Below, one piece after another: positions 50,201 to 56,664 of a stretch of 64,000 bases of DNA. Within the stretch, counting starts at the first letter, position 1; every line of letters starts with the position of its first letter. Source of the stretch: Trichostrongylus colubriformis (taxonomy: Eukaryota > Nematoda > Chromadorea > Rhabditida > Trichostrongylidae); NCBI GenBank assembly GCA_963978905.1, contig OZ022258.1, positions 29,826,716-29,890,715 on the forward strand, given 5' to 3'. The notes under the pieces were generated by a model, which did no database searches, was not told the origin of the DNA, and saw nothing but the letters and a program-made list of their open reading frames with translations. Both the position numbers and the translations under genes were made by a program.

Positions 50201-52692
50201 CTAATTCTTCAGGTGATGCAGCTCTGGGCCAAGGTTATACCTTGCGATTTTGAAATCGTGCAAGCGGCATGATCGCAGAATGGCAGGTTTTGTTGCGCAC
50301 TCCCACTTGCTATTGCTCCTGCACAATGGTAGTCTCTTACACCCACAGCCGCAGAATTGTTTTTAAGAACCTGTGAAAAGAGTTCGTCCAAGTGAGAATG
50401 CGCATGACAACTTATGCGATTTTATGATTATGCGATCGTACGGTCCTGCGCATCGCGAATCCAATTCGATGCTCACCTACGCCCTCTTTCATGTTTTGCG
50501 GCATCGGCACCGACAGTGGCAGTGAGTGCCCGCCACCGGCACTATTGCGACGCGCTCTGTTCAATCTAACCACTATACGTAATGAGATTCAGTTCGACAG
50601 GAGTGCATTCGATTGTCGCCATCGACGCCGGTGTCGCAGAGTATGAAAGCGGCCTAACCTTAATACGAACAGCAAGCGAGACGCAAGCTTATCGGTCAAG
50701 GGCGTGACCAGTGAGGTACCGTACAAGGCAGCGCAGGATGGCGCTTCACCTTGGTTCCCACATTCACCATAGATAGTAAAACTCAACAGGCGAAGCATAA
50801 CAATGATCTGTTGTACTAAACCTGGCACGAGCACGGGCTTTACCCATGGTGACTGGGTTTACTGCTTCAAGATGCGACGGATTTGGCAACATCGAAACGT
50901 GCACGGTACCCTCAGGAGTCTGATGATCAAATGAAGAAGCTGCAAGAATTTAATCAGCAGTTGACACCTTTGTTGCATATGTGGTGAGAAAACTGCATGA
51001 ACTGGTGAAGTACTCACTGAAATGAGAAAGAACATCACCGGACCCATGAACCTCATCAGGGAATTCCGGTTTCCCTCTCATCTGGAACGGGGATATTAAT
51101 GCTCAAAATCCATGAAAATCAAAGAATTGACTGGACTTTACAACTTACGAACCTTTCTAAACATCTGAACTACTGGGAACTGCATCATTTCTGTTAACAG
51201 ATTCAGTCGACCTCGATGAGCAATTCCAACAAAAATCTAAATCTGAAACCTTAATTCCATATTCTAACATAAATCTAGACTGCGAAGCAATCCTAAGAAC
51301 AAAATCCAGAGGACATTTCTATTGCAACTCAGCGTTACTCTTATCGAGCTTCCCACTACCACAGGTGTAGCGATAATCAAAGAAAATATGCTTCATCCAT
51401 CTAACAACTCACGTTGCTCACTAGCAGTCGATCCACTTCACTTCTATAATTTATGGCGATTGACATACTCATTTACTTAAGGATTAATAGCTGAAGAGTG
51501 ACGGAGACGGCTGCGCCGTAACATTGCAAAAGTAGTGGTTTTGCGTTTCGAGGATGATTTTCGAGTGGATCACCTCTTATTTTGGCAGGCTTTTCCCGAA
51601 ACAAATGGTCTTTCCCATCATAAAATGTGCTGACTTTACGTGGGTCCTCTCCACCCCATATATATCCCTTCTTCGCAATCAGTGTCGCGGAATGCGACAA
51701 TGACATCGGGGACGACTATCTGGCGCGCTCGCCGTGGCTCGCGACGACTCCACCGGTTGGCTCCGCGTAATCGTCAAGAAATCTAAGATTAGGTTGGCTT
51801 GACACGTTATGCGATATTACTATGACCGTTGAACCAGAGCGGTCGCCGAGTCGGTCGCTCAGCACGTCAAATGGACACCTGGACGACTGCTAGCCCCGTG
51901 GTCAGACTTCTTCACCAACACTCCGCACGAAAGGAAACTTGCTTCGTAGCCTTGGGGCCAGAAAGGTCCACTGGACTACGAAGTAAGTACGGACTGCTAA
52001 TATTTCGAATATTGAGTTCTAATAGTATCAATAAAATTACCCAACGTAATATTGAATTCTGTAACATCAGTGAGACAGAAGGACAAAGGTCAAATGACGG
52101 TCGCATGTGCAAAAAGATATTCTATGAAGATAAATGTTCCACACCTGCTTGATATCCTTCTCTGGGGCTGTGTCAAAAAGCTCTGAGAAGAAACCATACA
52201 TGGACTCGGCCCCTTCGCTACCGTATCGTTTTACCGTAGGGAATTTCAACGCAAGAAAGTGATCGAAGTTCTGAAACGAGCATCACAGGACTTCTCCAAG
52301 GGGAGTAATGTATTGGGTCATGCTACACACCCATTACTTACCTCACACTTCAGCATGAGCTTTGCCAATTGCACTCGTTTTTCTGCGCGTAGCTCCTCAG
52401 TGACTGCGTTTTCAAAATGATGAGCGAGCCACTGTCGCTCTTCCCAGTTCTAAATGAGTGACATTGAGGTGATCACAGCGAACCGTAATATTGATCTCCA
52501 CTCGCAAACAAAGAGCTGACTACTATGTCTAGAGAAGAGCATGAACCCACATTTATATGCATGAATTCGATTGCCATGGAACCGCAGTAAATCATTCGCA
52601 ACTGCTCAGCAAGATCTTCTAAACTTAGCTCTTTACCTGGTAAGGCGTCCTTCGGCGATAGACCATAGACCGCAGGATTCAATTCTGGCACG
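17124..52692 (-). CDS. DHTKD1: DHTKD1-like 2-oxoadipate dehydrogenase E1, 23 exons, 5' partial
   Basis: Thiamine-diphosphate E1 of the mitochondrial 2-oxoadipate dehydrogenase complex, which in the family decarboxylates 2-oxoadipate in lysine and tryptophan breakdown and passes glutaryl groups to the E2 (DLST). Seen directly: 23 minus-strand exons joined by GT-AG introns with consistent phases, giving 829 codons and a TAG stop. Key motifs in order are [40 protein letters not shown] followed by ITNNQ (the split GDG...NN cofactor motif), [58 protein letters not shown] and [18 protein letters not shown]. The GAESM and SGDVLSHF segments and the short N-terminal part fit DHTKD1 better than OGDH. 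Roughly 85 N-terminal residues of a ~920-residue family are not found. Exon 33356-33447 has a +1 frameshift. Introns reach 5.5 kb and are full of transposons. Confidence 0.93.
18551..18636 (-). CDS. DHTKD1: DHTKD1-like exon 22
   Basis: Encodes [20 protein letters not shown] then [23 protein letters not shown] is invariant in the family. The phase-2 acceptor TTCAG exactly fits the phase-1 donor 5.5 kb upstream. Confidence 0.94.
20345..21274 (-). mobile_element. mariner-type transposon, degenerate
   Basis: A 930-bp element flanked by TA on both sides, with terminal inverted repeats of at least 26 bp beginning CAGGGTGGGGCAAAATTACG. It lies in the intron between exons 21 and 22 and is oriented with its transposase on the minus strand. 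The short length and broken frame mark it as a non-autonomous relic. Confidence 0.9.
20461..20903 (-). pseudogene. mariner transposase remnant (C-terminal part)
   Basis: The minus strand encodes [17 protein letters not shown] and VLESKAC, then after a one-base shift continues [19 protein letters not shown] and [19 protein letters not shown] followed by a stop. SPDLNP-DF-LWS-L is the catalytic-domain signature of mariner-type transposases. The frameshift lies near 20614. Upstream catalytic aspartates are not preserved in one frame. Confidence 0.85.
21351..22136. mobile_element. long-TIR element, about 80-bp GC-rich arms
   Basis: Mirror ends ACCCTAAAGTCTGATAGATA and its complement bound 786 bp. 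Similarity of the arms runs about 75-80 bp, to TCTTCAAAGAAC and GTTCTTTGAAGA. No target-site duplication is visible. The interior is AT-rich without a coding match. It lies 76 bp from the mariner element, in the same intron. Confidence 0.85.
22137..24182. other. rest of intron between exons 21 and 22
   Basis: No coding exon was found here. The stretch around 23850-23990 is a reverse-strand relative of the repeat at 41490-41540 and 42050-42080 (words such as GGGATGGGTGGGGCATGG). The remainder is unassigned. Confidence 0.5.
24183..24339 (-). CDS. DHTKD1: DHTKD1-like exon 21
   Basis: Encodes [40 protein letters not shown] and [12 protein letters not shown]. The SGK...IIR-E-L-PFP pattern is the conserved C-terminal domain. 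The donor is GTAGGT in phase 1, and a 5.5-kb intron follows. Confidence 0.94.
24957..25046 (-). CDS. DHTKD1: DHTKD1-like exon 20
   Basis: Encodes [20 protein letters not shown] then [10 protein letters not shown], matching the APGT-F-PVI-D segment. It is phase 0 at both ends, with acceptor ATTCAG and donor GTGAGT. Confidence 0.9.
25378..25881. mobile_element. Tc1-derived MITE, nested in the SINE
   Basis: 504 bp bounded by TA, with ends CAGTAGCGCTCAAAAGTCTT and its mirror. It is a reverse-orientation relative of the 502-bp element at 57131-57632 and shares its termini with the larger element starting at 62704. No transposase is present, consistent with an internal-deletion derivative. Confidence 0.9.
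26079..26152 (+). repeat. tRNA-like body with A and B boxes
   Basis: A 74-nt cloverleaf-like unit with acceptor stem GGTCTCG/CGAGACC, T-arm GCGGG/CCCGT and a perfect B box (GGTTCGAGTCC). The anticodon region is CCGGAAA with C at position 33. It is probably a SINE head and could still drive polymerase III transcription. Confidence 0.65.
27905..27966 (+). repeat. tandem duplication, about 31 bp x 2
   Basis: The unit containing TTGAGACTCTGCCATGTACA occurs twice in immediate succession, directly beside the left arm of the inverted-repeat element at 27967. A smaller tandem (AAAGAGAATGAAAACGT twice) lies at about 27588-27625. Confidence 0.75.
27967..28513. mobile_element. long inverted-repeat element, GC-rich arms
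   Basis: Arms of about 140 bp run from 27967 to 28108 and from 28367 to 28513; shared core words are CGCTCAAGACGCAATGGGCT and GGACCTTTAAAGATTGCACC. The outer ends resemble those of the larger hairpin at 46877-48007. No coding match is seen. It lies in the intron just 3' of exon 19. Confidence 0.8.
28645..28710 (-). CDS. DHTKD1: DHTKD1-like exon 19
   Basis: A 66-nt exon encoding [20 protein letters not shown] then PK, matching the RKPL-V-SPK-LLR motif. The acceptor is TTACAG and the donor GTAAAT. It sits between introns of 4.4 and 3.6 kb. Confidence 0.92.
30329..30600 (-). repeat. dispersed repeat R1, reverse copy
   Basis: The reverse complement of the family best preserved at 60188-60612. 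Marker stretches are the CTCTTTCTCTCTCCATCTGC segment and the GGTAGATTGTGGAATA segment. It is diverged and truncated. Confidence 0.55.
31753..32448. mobile_element. MITE family M7, copy 2
   Basis: A 696-bp diverged relative of 7449-8190. It starts CAAAGGGTGCCAAAAAAGAG, ends CTTTTGGGATCGCCTG, and is bounded by TA. Internal stretches (GGGGTTTCAGTGGTA and neighbours) are collinear with copy 1. It lies in the 4.4-kb intron between exons 18 and 19. Confidence 0.8.
32860..33060 (+). repeat. dispersed repeat R1, forward copy
   Basis: Shares with the other R1 copies the segment from GCATCACCGCTCAGCGG through the CTCTCTGGTTTTCGACC region to ACCCCTGACGGTGTGTTCAA. It ends 78 bp before exon 18. Confidence 0.55.
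33138..33255 (-). CDS. DHTKD1: DHTKD1-like exon 18
   Basis: Encodes [20 protein letters not shown] then [19 protein letters not shown]. The [13 protein letters not shown] motif is the family signature. The acceptor is CCTAG and the donor GTGGGC. It is separated from exon 17 by only 100 bp. Confidence 0.94.
33356..33447 (-). CDS. DHTKD1: DHTKD1-like exon 17, with +1 frameshift
   Basis: The first part encodes SKWLTQSG and the second part encodes [19 protein letters not shown] in another frame. Both match the family, but the exon has 92 nt where phases require 91. One extra A (minus strand) in an AAACCC run at 33420-33422 accounts for it. It may be a sequencing or assembly error, or a real disabling change. 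Confidence 0.88.
33738..35085 (+). repeat. dispersed repeat R1 interrupted by a hairpin element
   Basis: The left part (33738-33948) and the right part (about 35008-35085) together match the continuous R1 copy at 60200-60590. They are separated by the 1059-bp inverted-repeat element. The R1 sequence therefore predates that insertion. Confidence 0.6.
33949..35007. mobile_element. 1.06-kb hairpin element, about 400-bp arms
   Basis: The arms 33949-34346 and 34609-35007 are near-perfect inverted repeats starting ACAAGGGAGGGTCATCAGG. The loop is 262 bp. Each arm carries a short TC/AG run and the same open-frame fragments. There is no transposase and no clear target duplication. It lies in the intron between exons 16 and 17. 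Confidence 0.9.
35519..35675 (-). CDS. DHTKD1: DHTKD1-like exon 16
   Basis: Encodes [40 protein letters not shown] and [24 protein letters not shown] is the hallmark of the second transketolase-like domain, and FFNGAQII favours DHTKD1. The exon ends in phase 1 at GTACGG. Confidence 0.95.
36917..37001 (-). CDS. DHTKD1: DHTKD1-like exon 15
   Basis: Encodes [20 protein letters not shown] then DDQKGQLE, completing the SGQDV...RHA motif begun in the previous exon. The acceptor is TTTAG and the donor GTGAGC. Confidence 0.92.
37079..37493. mobile_element. palindromic 415-bp element P4, copy 1
   Basis: Ends AAGGAATCGTCCACGGAAA and its mirror. The arms carry TTATGTTGTATTTGCC and GCCGCATGCAA, with their mirrors at the other side around a GC-rich centre (CGTCGTTCGCCGCGG). 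Further copies are at 52985-53385 and 55694-56114. Confidence 0.85.
37690..38100 (-). repeat. dispersed repeat R1, reverse copy
   Basis: The reverse complement of R1, running from the GAAGACACCAGAAGGAGTAA segment to the CACGTGTATTCCCACCTCTC segment. It abuts exon 14 (38114-38199) within about 15 bp. Confidence 0.65.
38114..38199 (-). CDS. DHTKD1: DHTKD1-like exon 14
   Basis: Encodes [20 protein letters not shown] then VGRATFSF, the invariant SGQDV-RGTFS-RHA region (A replaces G in RATFS). The exon ends in phase 2. A dispersed-repeat copy lies just inside the next intron. Confidence 0.93.
38538..38627 (-). CDS. DHTKD1: DHTKD1-like exon 13
   Basis: Encodes [20 protein letters not shown] then [10 protein letters not shown]. 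The DWATAE motif of the family reads DWGTAE here. It is flanked by TTTCAG and GTGAGT and is phase 0 at both ends. Confidence 0.92.
38806..38938 (-). CDS. DHTKD1: DHTKD1-like exon 12
   Basis: Encodes [20 protein letters not shown] then [20 protein letters not shown]. It matches the W-G...WDTGV-LELLR-VG-SV-VP stretch of the family. The acceptor is TTTCAG and the donor GTAAGC. Confidence 0.92.
39039..39846. other. intron DNA with an unexplained plus-strand open frame
   Basis: Part of the 4.2-kb intron between exons 11 and 12. A plus-strand open frame of 118 codons (39137-39493), rich in Ser and Lys, is antisense to the gene. It has no recognisable domain and no clear splice partners, so it is not called as a gene. 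Confidence 0.4.
39847..40882. mobile_element. mariner-type hairpin element, 1.04 kb
   Basis: TA-bounded with inverted ends TTGGGTCATTCCATAAGTA. Arm similarity extends about 250-300 bp inward (ACCTCTTCGC...GGCCTAAATGTCGG and mirror) and then fades. It contains open frames of 84 codons (minus) and 64 codons (plus) without a clear transposase motif. The TTGGGTCATTCC-type ends are typical of mariner elements. Confidence 0.85.
41311..42115 (+). repeat. direct repeat pair, about 230-310-bp units
   Basis: Two diverged direct copies start near 41311 and 41806. Shared words in order are AAGGCTGCGTT, AAAGACCGCCCACC, GCTCCGCCCA, GGCGAAGCGTAACT or its variant, and CCCTACCCATCCC. A fragment of the same family is inverted at 23850-23990. 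Confidence 0.7.
42277..42828. mobile_element. TTAA-type MITE, copy 1
   Basis: 552 bp flanked by TTAA on both sides, with terminal repeats AGGCAGCATTAGGG and its mirror. The interior has GC-rich stretches such as CGAAAGCGCGCCGCAAAACC. An inverted second copy lies at 57780-58332. The TTAA target suggests mobilisation by a piggyBac-type transposase. Confidence 0.9.
43131..43282 (-). CDS. DHTKD1: DHTKD1-like exon 11
   Basis: Encodes [20 protein letters not shown] then [20 protein letters not shown]. The donor is GTAGGT at phase 2; an overlapping GTGTAG donor gives the wrong phase. A 4.2-kb intron follows, containing a TTAA MITE and a mariner-type hairpin. Confidence 0.92.
43413..43553 (-). CDS. 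DHTKD1: DHTKD1-like exon 10
   Basis: Encodes 47 residues, [20 protein letters not shown] through [30 protein letters not shown] is one of the strongest family signatures; DHTKD1 has W here where OGDH has N. The exon is phase 0 at both ends. Confidence 0.95.
43625..43680 (-). CDS. DHTKD1: DHTKD1-like exon 9
   Basis: A 56-nt exon encoding (D)[18 protein letters not shown]. The HVNGDHPE motif matches the family's HVNGD-PE. The acceptor is TTCCAG, the donor GTGAAG, and the following intron is 71 bp. Confidence 0.92.
43918..44361 (+). repeat. dispersed repeat R1, forward copy
   Basis: Runs from AGTGAGCTGGGAATACATTC through GCAAGAGGGTATTTGCG to TTTTACGAGGTTCCTCAAC, collinear with 60188-60612. It lies in the intron between exons 8 and 9. 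Confidence 0.7.
44807..46377. mobile_element. foldback Tc1-like element, 1.57 kb
   Basis: TA-bounded with ends CAGTGCTCTGCATAATTATA and its mirror. The arms (about 44807-45505 and 45677-46377) are near-identical inverted repeats around a 170-bp unique centre. Both arms encode the same fragment, for example [17 protein letters not shown]. The plus strand of the centre resembles the SDEK-F--DGPDGYRRYW region of Tc1-type transposases, so the right half plus centre looks like the 3' part of a transposase gene and the left arm is its inverted copy. Confidence 0.9.
46877..48007. mobile_element. 1.1-kb element with about 170-bp GC-rich inverted arms
   Basis: The arms 46877-47048 and about 47818-48007 are inverted. 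Shared words are GCGATCGTATCCAAACCTAA, GCGACAGCGCG, CGCGTGCGCATCGTTGCTG and AAAATCCGCGTGGCCGCC. The loop is about 770 bp of AT-rich DNA with no coding match. It is related by its outer ends to the element at 27967-28513. Confidence 0.85.
48300..48500 (-). repeat. dispersed repeat R1, reverse, weak copy
   Basis: Matches the R1 segment around AGATGCTAAGTAGTGTCAC, which corresponds to GGTGCTCAGCAGTGTGACA at 53594. It is strongly diverged. Confidence 0.45.
48779..48914 (-). CDS. DHTKD1: DHTKD1-like exon 8
   Basis: Encodes [20 protein letters not shown] then [25 protein letters not shown] supplies the second half of the cofactor-binding motif. The exon ends in phase 1 and is followed by a 5.1-kb intron filled with two long inverted-repeat elements. 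Confidence 0.93.
49275..49410 (+). repeat. dispersed repeat D3, copy 3
   Basis: Shares TGAATCCGGCTTT, TACCTAGTATCGC, ACCTTGAATGTTCG and CACCTCCCGGTTCCTTGAA with 1404-1540. It lies about 30 bp before the donor side of exon 7, inside the exon 7/8 intron. Confidence 0.6.
49443..49542 (-). CDS. DHTKD1: DHTKD1-like exon 7
   Basis: Encodes [19 protein letters not shown] then [14 protein letters not shown]. The GDG at its end is the first half of the thiamine-diphosphate motif, completed by the NN in the next exon. The acceptor is TTTAAG and the donor is GTTTGT. Confidence 0.92.
49543..50821. other. intron between exons 6 and 7
   Basis: 1279 bp. It contains GC-rich pieces (49720-49890, with GCGATATCGCGCAAAATTTC) that share the ATATCGCGCAAAAT word with 24590-24605, hinting at another dispersed repeat. 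No exon fits the protein here: exons 6 and 7 join directly in phase. Confidence 0.5.
50822..50939 (-). CDS. DHTKD1: DHTKD1-like exon 6
   Basis: Encodes [19 protein letters not shown] then [27 protein letters not shown] carries a conserved active-site histidine of the E1 family. The acceptor TTGCAG was chosen over a nearer CAG because only it keeps phase with exon 5. Confidence 0.92.
51018..51081 (-). CDS. DHTKD1: DHTKD1-like exon 5
   Basis: Encodes [20 protein letters not shown] and ends in phase 1. The SGDVLSH motif is characteristic of the family. It lies between introns of 71 and 78 bp, the small introns typical of nematodes. Confidence 0.92.
51153..51236 (-). CDS. DHTKD1: DHTKD1-like exon 4
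   Basis: Encodes 28 residues, [14 protein letters not shown] onward to QMFRK. HRGRLN is the conserved cofactor/substrate-site motif of 2-oxo acid dehydrogenase E1 proteins; here the usual MPHRGR reads IAHRGR. The exon is phase 0 at both ends. Confidence 0.93.
52145..52270 (-). CDS. DHTKD1: DHTKD1-like exon 3
   Basis: Encodes 42 residues beginning [20 protein letters not shown] and continuing [11 protein letters not shown]. This is the KRYG-EGAES signature that separates DHTKD1 from OGDH (KRFGLEGCE). The acceptor is TTTCAG and the donor is GTGTGG. Confidence 0.93.
52342..52449 (-). CDS. DHTKD1: DHTKD1-like exon 2
   Basis: Encodes 36 residues, [16 protein letters not shown] onward to AKLMLKCE, in phase 0 at both ends. 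The donor is GTAAGT. The segment lines up without gaps with the NWF/DWF-RFE helix of the family, and the intron before it is only 101 bp. Confidence 0.9.
52551..52692 (-). CDS. DHTKD1: DHTKD1-like exon 1 of those found
   Basis: Encodes a segment starting [15 protein letters not shown] and ending [14 protein letters not shown]. The acceptor is TTTAG and the donor is GTGGGT. It begins with one base that completes a codon from an unfound upstream exon, so the N-terminus and targeting peptide are missing. Confidence 0.88.
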
Positions 52693-52984
52693 CTAAATTC
52701 AACAAACGGATGGCATAATACATCTTGCTACACGAACGCGCATTAATCGGCCGTGACTGGGATAGGCCGCGCATTCGGATACCCTTCGAAACAACTCTCA
52801 ATGCATACCCTATACCATGACGAGGAACCCAGTACGTCGAGCTCGCATATTCCTGCCCTAGCGATGTGTTTTCCATACACTATCAGATCTTGGAAGAGCG
52901 ACCGCCTCGTGAATGGAAACTTTAAGATAATCCAGGATTACCATGAGTACGGTAAAGGAGTTTAGGATTACCATGAGAAGGTTG

Positions 52985-53385
52985 AAGGAATCGTGAACGG
53001 AAAAATGAGTTTCTCTGTTACACATACATGTGTTGTACTTGCCTAATGAGGGCCGCATGCGAAGTTTCACGCAAAAAAGTGGGAATCCACCTAGGATACA
53101 GCTCTTCAAAGTGCAATTGATGCCCGCCCGTCGTCCGCTACAGTCAGCGGCCAAGAGCAGGACTGATAATATAACTTTCTGTAACCGCTATGTGTCTTCG
53201 GCCGCGGTGGACGACGAGGCGGGCATCTACTCTAAGGCTCCGCCCTTAGACCGCCACTTTGAAGCTGTATCTCAGCCAGATCTCACTTTTTCGCATGAAA
53301 CTTGGCATGCGGCCCTTACTAAGCAATTACAACATAAATATAAGGGTAACAGAAAAACTCATTTTTCCGCGCACCTTCTTCTGAA
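52985..53385. mobile_element. palindromic element P4, copy 2
   Basis: Starts AAGGAATCGTGAACGGAAA and carries GGGCCGCATGCGAAGTTTCA near the left and ACTTGGCATGCGGCCCTTAC near the right. The centre is GC-rich. It is preceded by a 2x tandem of AGGATTACCATGAG at 52933-52978. Confidence 0.8.
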
Positions 53386-53509
53386 GTGCTGAGTTATGAA
53401 ATAGGAAGTTCTGGGGAATCGCAAAAGAAGAAAAATCTAAAAGGGAGCTCCCGAAAATGGCCAACATAACCTTACTTATACTCGATTCGGAATCTTCTTC
53501 AGATTATCG

Positions 53510-53880
53510 AGCAAACCGCGTAAACTGATTCATAAACACACCGGAAAGGATAAATTTGACAGACCAGGGAGTATGGGAGAGTATGGAATTGGGGGTGCTC
53601 AGCAGTGTGACAGTCGAAAAAGAAGGAAGTAAAACGGCACACAACCAAAAATTCAGGGATCTCAGAACCCCTTTGTCTTTTGCGCCCCTCTGCATCACCA
53701 GCCGGTAGTAAAGGTAGCAGAAGGGTGAGGAACTAAACCAGGTGGTCCCCGGCGCTGTCCCGCCCTCGCCGGCACTTCCCTTGAGGATCCGTGGCAGCGC
53801 AACTCGCAGTGCTGCGGAGCTGGGGGAGGGGAGGGGGAGCGAAACTAAGACGCCTGGCCGCACTTTTTTCAATACGAGCA
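53510..53880 (-). repeat. dispersed repeat R1, reverse copy
   Basis: The reverse complement of R1, from the ACACCGGAAAGGATAAATTT segment through CTTTTGCGCCCCTCTGCATC to the CGCCTGGCCGCACTTTTTTC segment. Confidence 0.65.
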
Positions 53881-53989
53881 CTTCTCATATTATCCTCACT
53901 TTCACGGGGCCTTTAAACATTATCTGGCTCGTGCATGCCATCGTATGGTCATATACGCAACTGAATGTCGTCACGGGGCTCTAAATCAA

Positions 53990-55690
53990 ACGCTCGGCAC
54001 AGCTACAAAAAAAGCTAGTCTATGAGAGCTTTCTTCCTAATGTGATACGTGAATACTCGACCAAAAATTAGAGATATTTGCCCCAAAATAAGCTGCAAAT
54101 TTCTTGAAACTGGGTGCCGCAACAGAGGCAGCAAGCTGGGTGATGCCTTCGCGAAGCTCCACCGAAATTCAGGATTTGCGAAGTAATGCCGCAAACATGC
54201 TGTGCCTCTAATCCGCTGAGAATTCAAAAGTTTCAGACGCATATGCAAACTAACTCTTTTTTTGGTTGCAGGCCAAGAGGGTCGAGCTCAGCTTGCAAGT
54301 ACCCGTATCGTCTGAAGGCATTTATAAGGTGGACCCGTTGACTGTCTTCTGGCCGCATGCCACCTAAATTCATCAAATGTTGAAATTTGAGTCACACCTT
54401 GCAGACGTTCAACTTAGCTAGGTATATTCAGAGATCGTCTTACAGACGACAGTGTGTCCTTAGCTTAGAGAATTTTTTTAAAAAAACAGCTGATTTTGCT
54501 CACTCTCGGGAATGAAAGCACTTTTTGGCGGATCAGGCAGATGACCAAACTCGCTTGGACCCATACGGTAAGCTCGGAAAGAAATTCCTGAATGAAAATA
54601 TTCAAAATTATTAGCTTTTAAAAAGCTGTGATATGCTAGCAAAAAAAAACTTGTATTAGAGAATCAGTTGAGCTCTGAGATCTATGTGTTTTCATCCCTC
54701 AACCAAGAATTGCCGCTCAGAATAATGCTAGCAAGTGCACCTCCACCGAGCACGCAAGACTGCACCTGGACCACAAGTTCCTACCGAAGAGAATAATAAT
54801 TAGCCTTCGCAAAAACCACTGAATTCCACGACTTCCTTTGAACCAAACTTCTTCTTTGCCCTTAGGGCACAGCATGCTCCTAGGGCACAGCTTGCGTTGG
54901 TTGTTGACGGAGTTTTATTGACGAGCGCTTAATACAGTTGAAGTCGTGGTAGAACGCAAACCAATCGGAGGACGGGACCTGGGCGTGCTTCAAGTCCCAA
55001 ATGATGTCACTACCTAGGTGTATGCGAGATGATTGAAGGCAATGGTGGGGGTAATTCGGTTGCTTCTCTCTTCCCATTTTTTGATGATAACCGGTAGGCG
55101 TGTTCACCTTCATCGATACGGCTTTAATACGATACGATAAGTATCATTCTGCTATCATGTTCATTATTCTACACATCAGTCACTCCCCGACTAAGCCAGC
55201 CGGATCGAGCCAGGAAAGGCGGCTGGAGCTAAAAGGGCCGCCTCCGTCACAGCTCAGAGTTTTTTTCGTAGTTTTCGTCGCAGATGAGCTCCCTATAACC
55301 CTAGCTATCTAATTAATATCCTCTTTTGGGGGTTCCTTATCACCCACATTATCCCTATCACTGTCTTCAAGGGCATAATATGCATATTATGTGCCAGCGG
55401 TGAAATTAAACGTGAGAGTGTGTGGTTGGTTCTGATGGAATACCAGAACACACTTCGAAGGAATCATTACATACGCTACGGAATTTTTCTACTGGTTACG
55501 CCTCCGGTCTGCAATGCTGATTACGAGGGCAAAGGTAAACGGTAATTTCCGATCAAAATATTATTAGCAAAAAATTGTGTTGAAAAGAAAAATAACCAAA
55601 AAATATATGAACTTGGCTTGTAAAATGTTCTATAAGCAAAGCACAAGAATTGCAAATTATTTCGAAGCTTTTGAAATATTTTGGAAGTGA
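53990..55690. other. unassigned DNA upstream of DHTKD1-like exons
   Basis: No supported exon. The missing N-terminal exon or exons of the DHTKD1-like gene could lie here or further out, but no VYG-RP or HG-K-A--NPL type segment was recognised on the minus strand. The GC-rich patch at 55180-55280 is unexplained. Confidence 0.4.
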
Positions 55691-55693
55691 TGA

Positions 55694-56114
55694 AAGGAAT
55701 CGTCTACAGTAAAATGAGTTTCTTTGTTACCTATACATTTATGTTGTATATGCATAATAAGGGCCGCATGCAGAGTACTACGCGAAAAAGAGAATTGGGC
55801 TGAGATACAGCTACTTAAATTCTCGGCCGGGTGGGCCTCCGAGTAAAAGCCCCGTCCCGTCGTCAGCCGCGGTTGGGAACGGAGAGTGGGACTGCTTATG
55901 TGACTTTCTGTTCCTACAATGCGCCTCCGACATTGGCGGACGACGGGACCGACATTTTCTCGGAGGCCCCGCCCACCCGGCCAAAACTGTGGTGCTGTAT
56001 CTTGACGGCATTAGCATTTTTTTCGCGTGAAACTTTGCATGGGACCCACATTAGGCAAATACAACATAAATATGTGAGTAACAGGGATACTCATTTTTCC
56101 GTGGGCGATTCCTC
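55694..56114. mobile_element. palindromic element P4, copy 3
   Basis: Starts AAGGAATCGTCTACAGTAAA and ends with the mirror of that sequence. The inner GC-rich arms GGCCGGGTGGGC and GCCCACCCGGCC are exact inverted repeats. It is the best-preserved copy of the family. Confidence 0.85.
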
Positions 56115-56664
56115 TAAATGAAATTTCACGTAAGCGCTTGTTCCGACACGCTCGCTCTCATTGAGAACCCAGACACCATGTATTCCTACTTAATCTCTCC
56201 TGGTACGTTTAGCAAACACCGGATGTCCTCTACAAGGTGTTTGTCTTCACTGGCATACTGATCCAACCTTATTTACTTCCTAGGCTGCGGACATAGCAGC
56301 TGCCGGTCATCGCACTGTCCTCTGCCATCGACTACTTGGAACTCCCTCTATCGCAGGTTATTTTACCGAGAATCTTTTCTAATTTAATGTTTTAGTACTT
56401 AATCCACTAATTGCGGAACCACTGTTGAAAATCGGAATACCACGTTCGAATACTATTAAGCCAACGTCAGATCTACTCCGTACGACCCATAGACATCTTT
56501 ACTGAACCTTCCCTATCTTCACTTGAGCAACGTTTTTATGTGACTAATGCTTCCTCGCCTCCTTCAAAGTGAAGCCCTTGAGAAATATAATCCTATCACA
56601 ACCCGCACCACAGGAGAAAGGTCAGGACTCTTCAGACATTTCCAATTGTTCCATGTCATTTCAG

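Noticed and set aside
17124..52692. OGDH (2-oxoglutarate dehydrogenase E1) as the identity of the gene
   Set aside because: Segments [30 protein letters not shown] and the lack of an OGDH-type N-terminal region fit DHTKD1 better; substrate use is still an inference.
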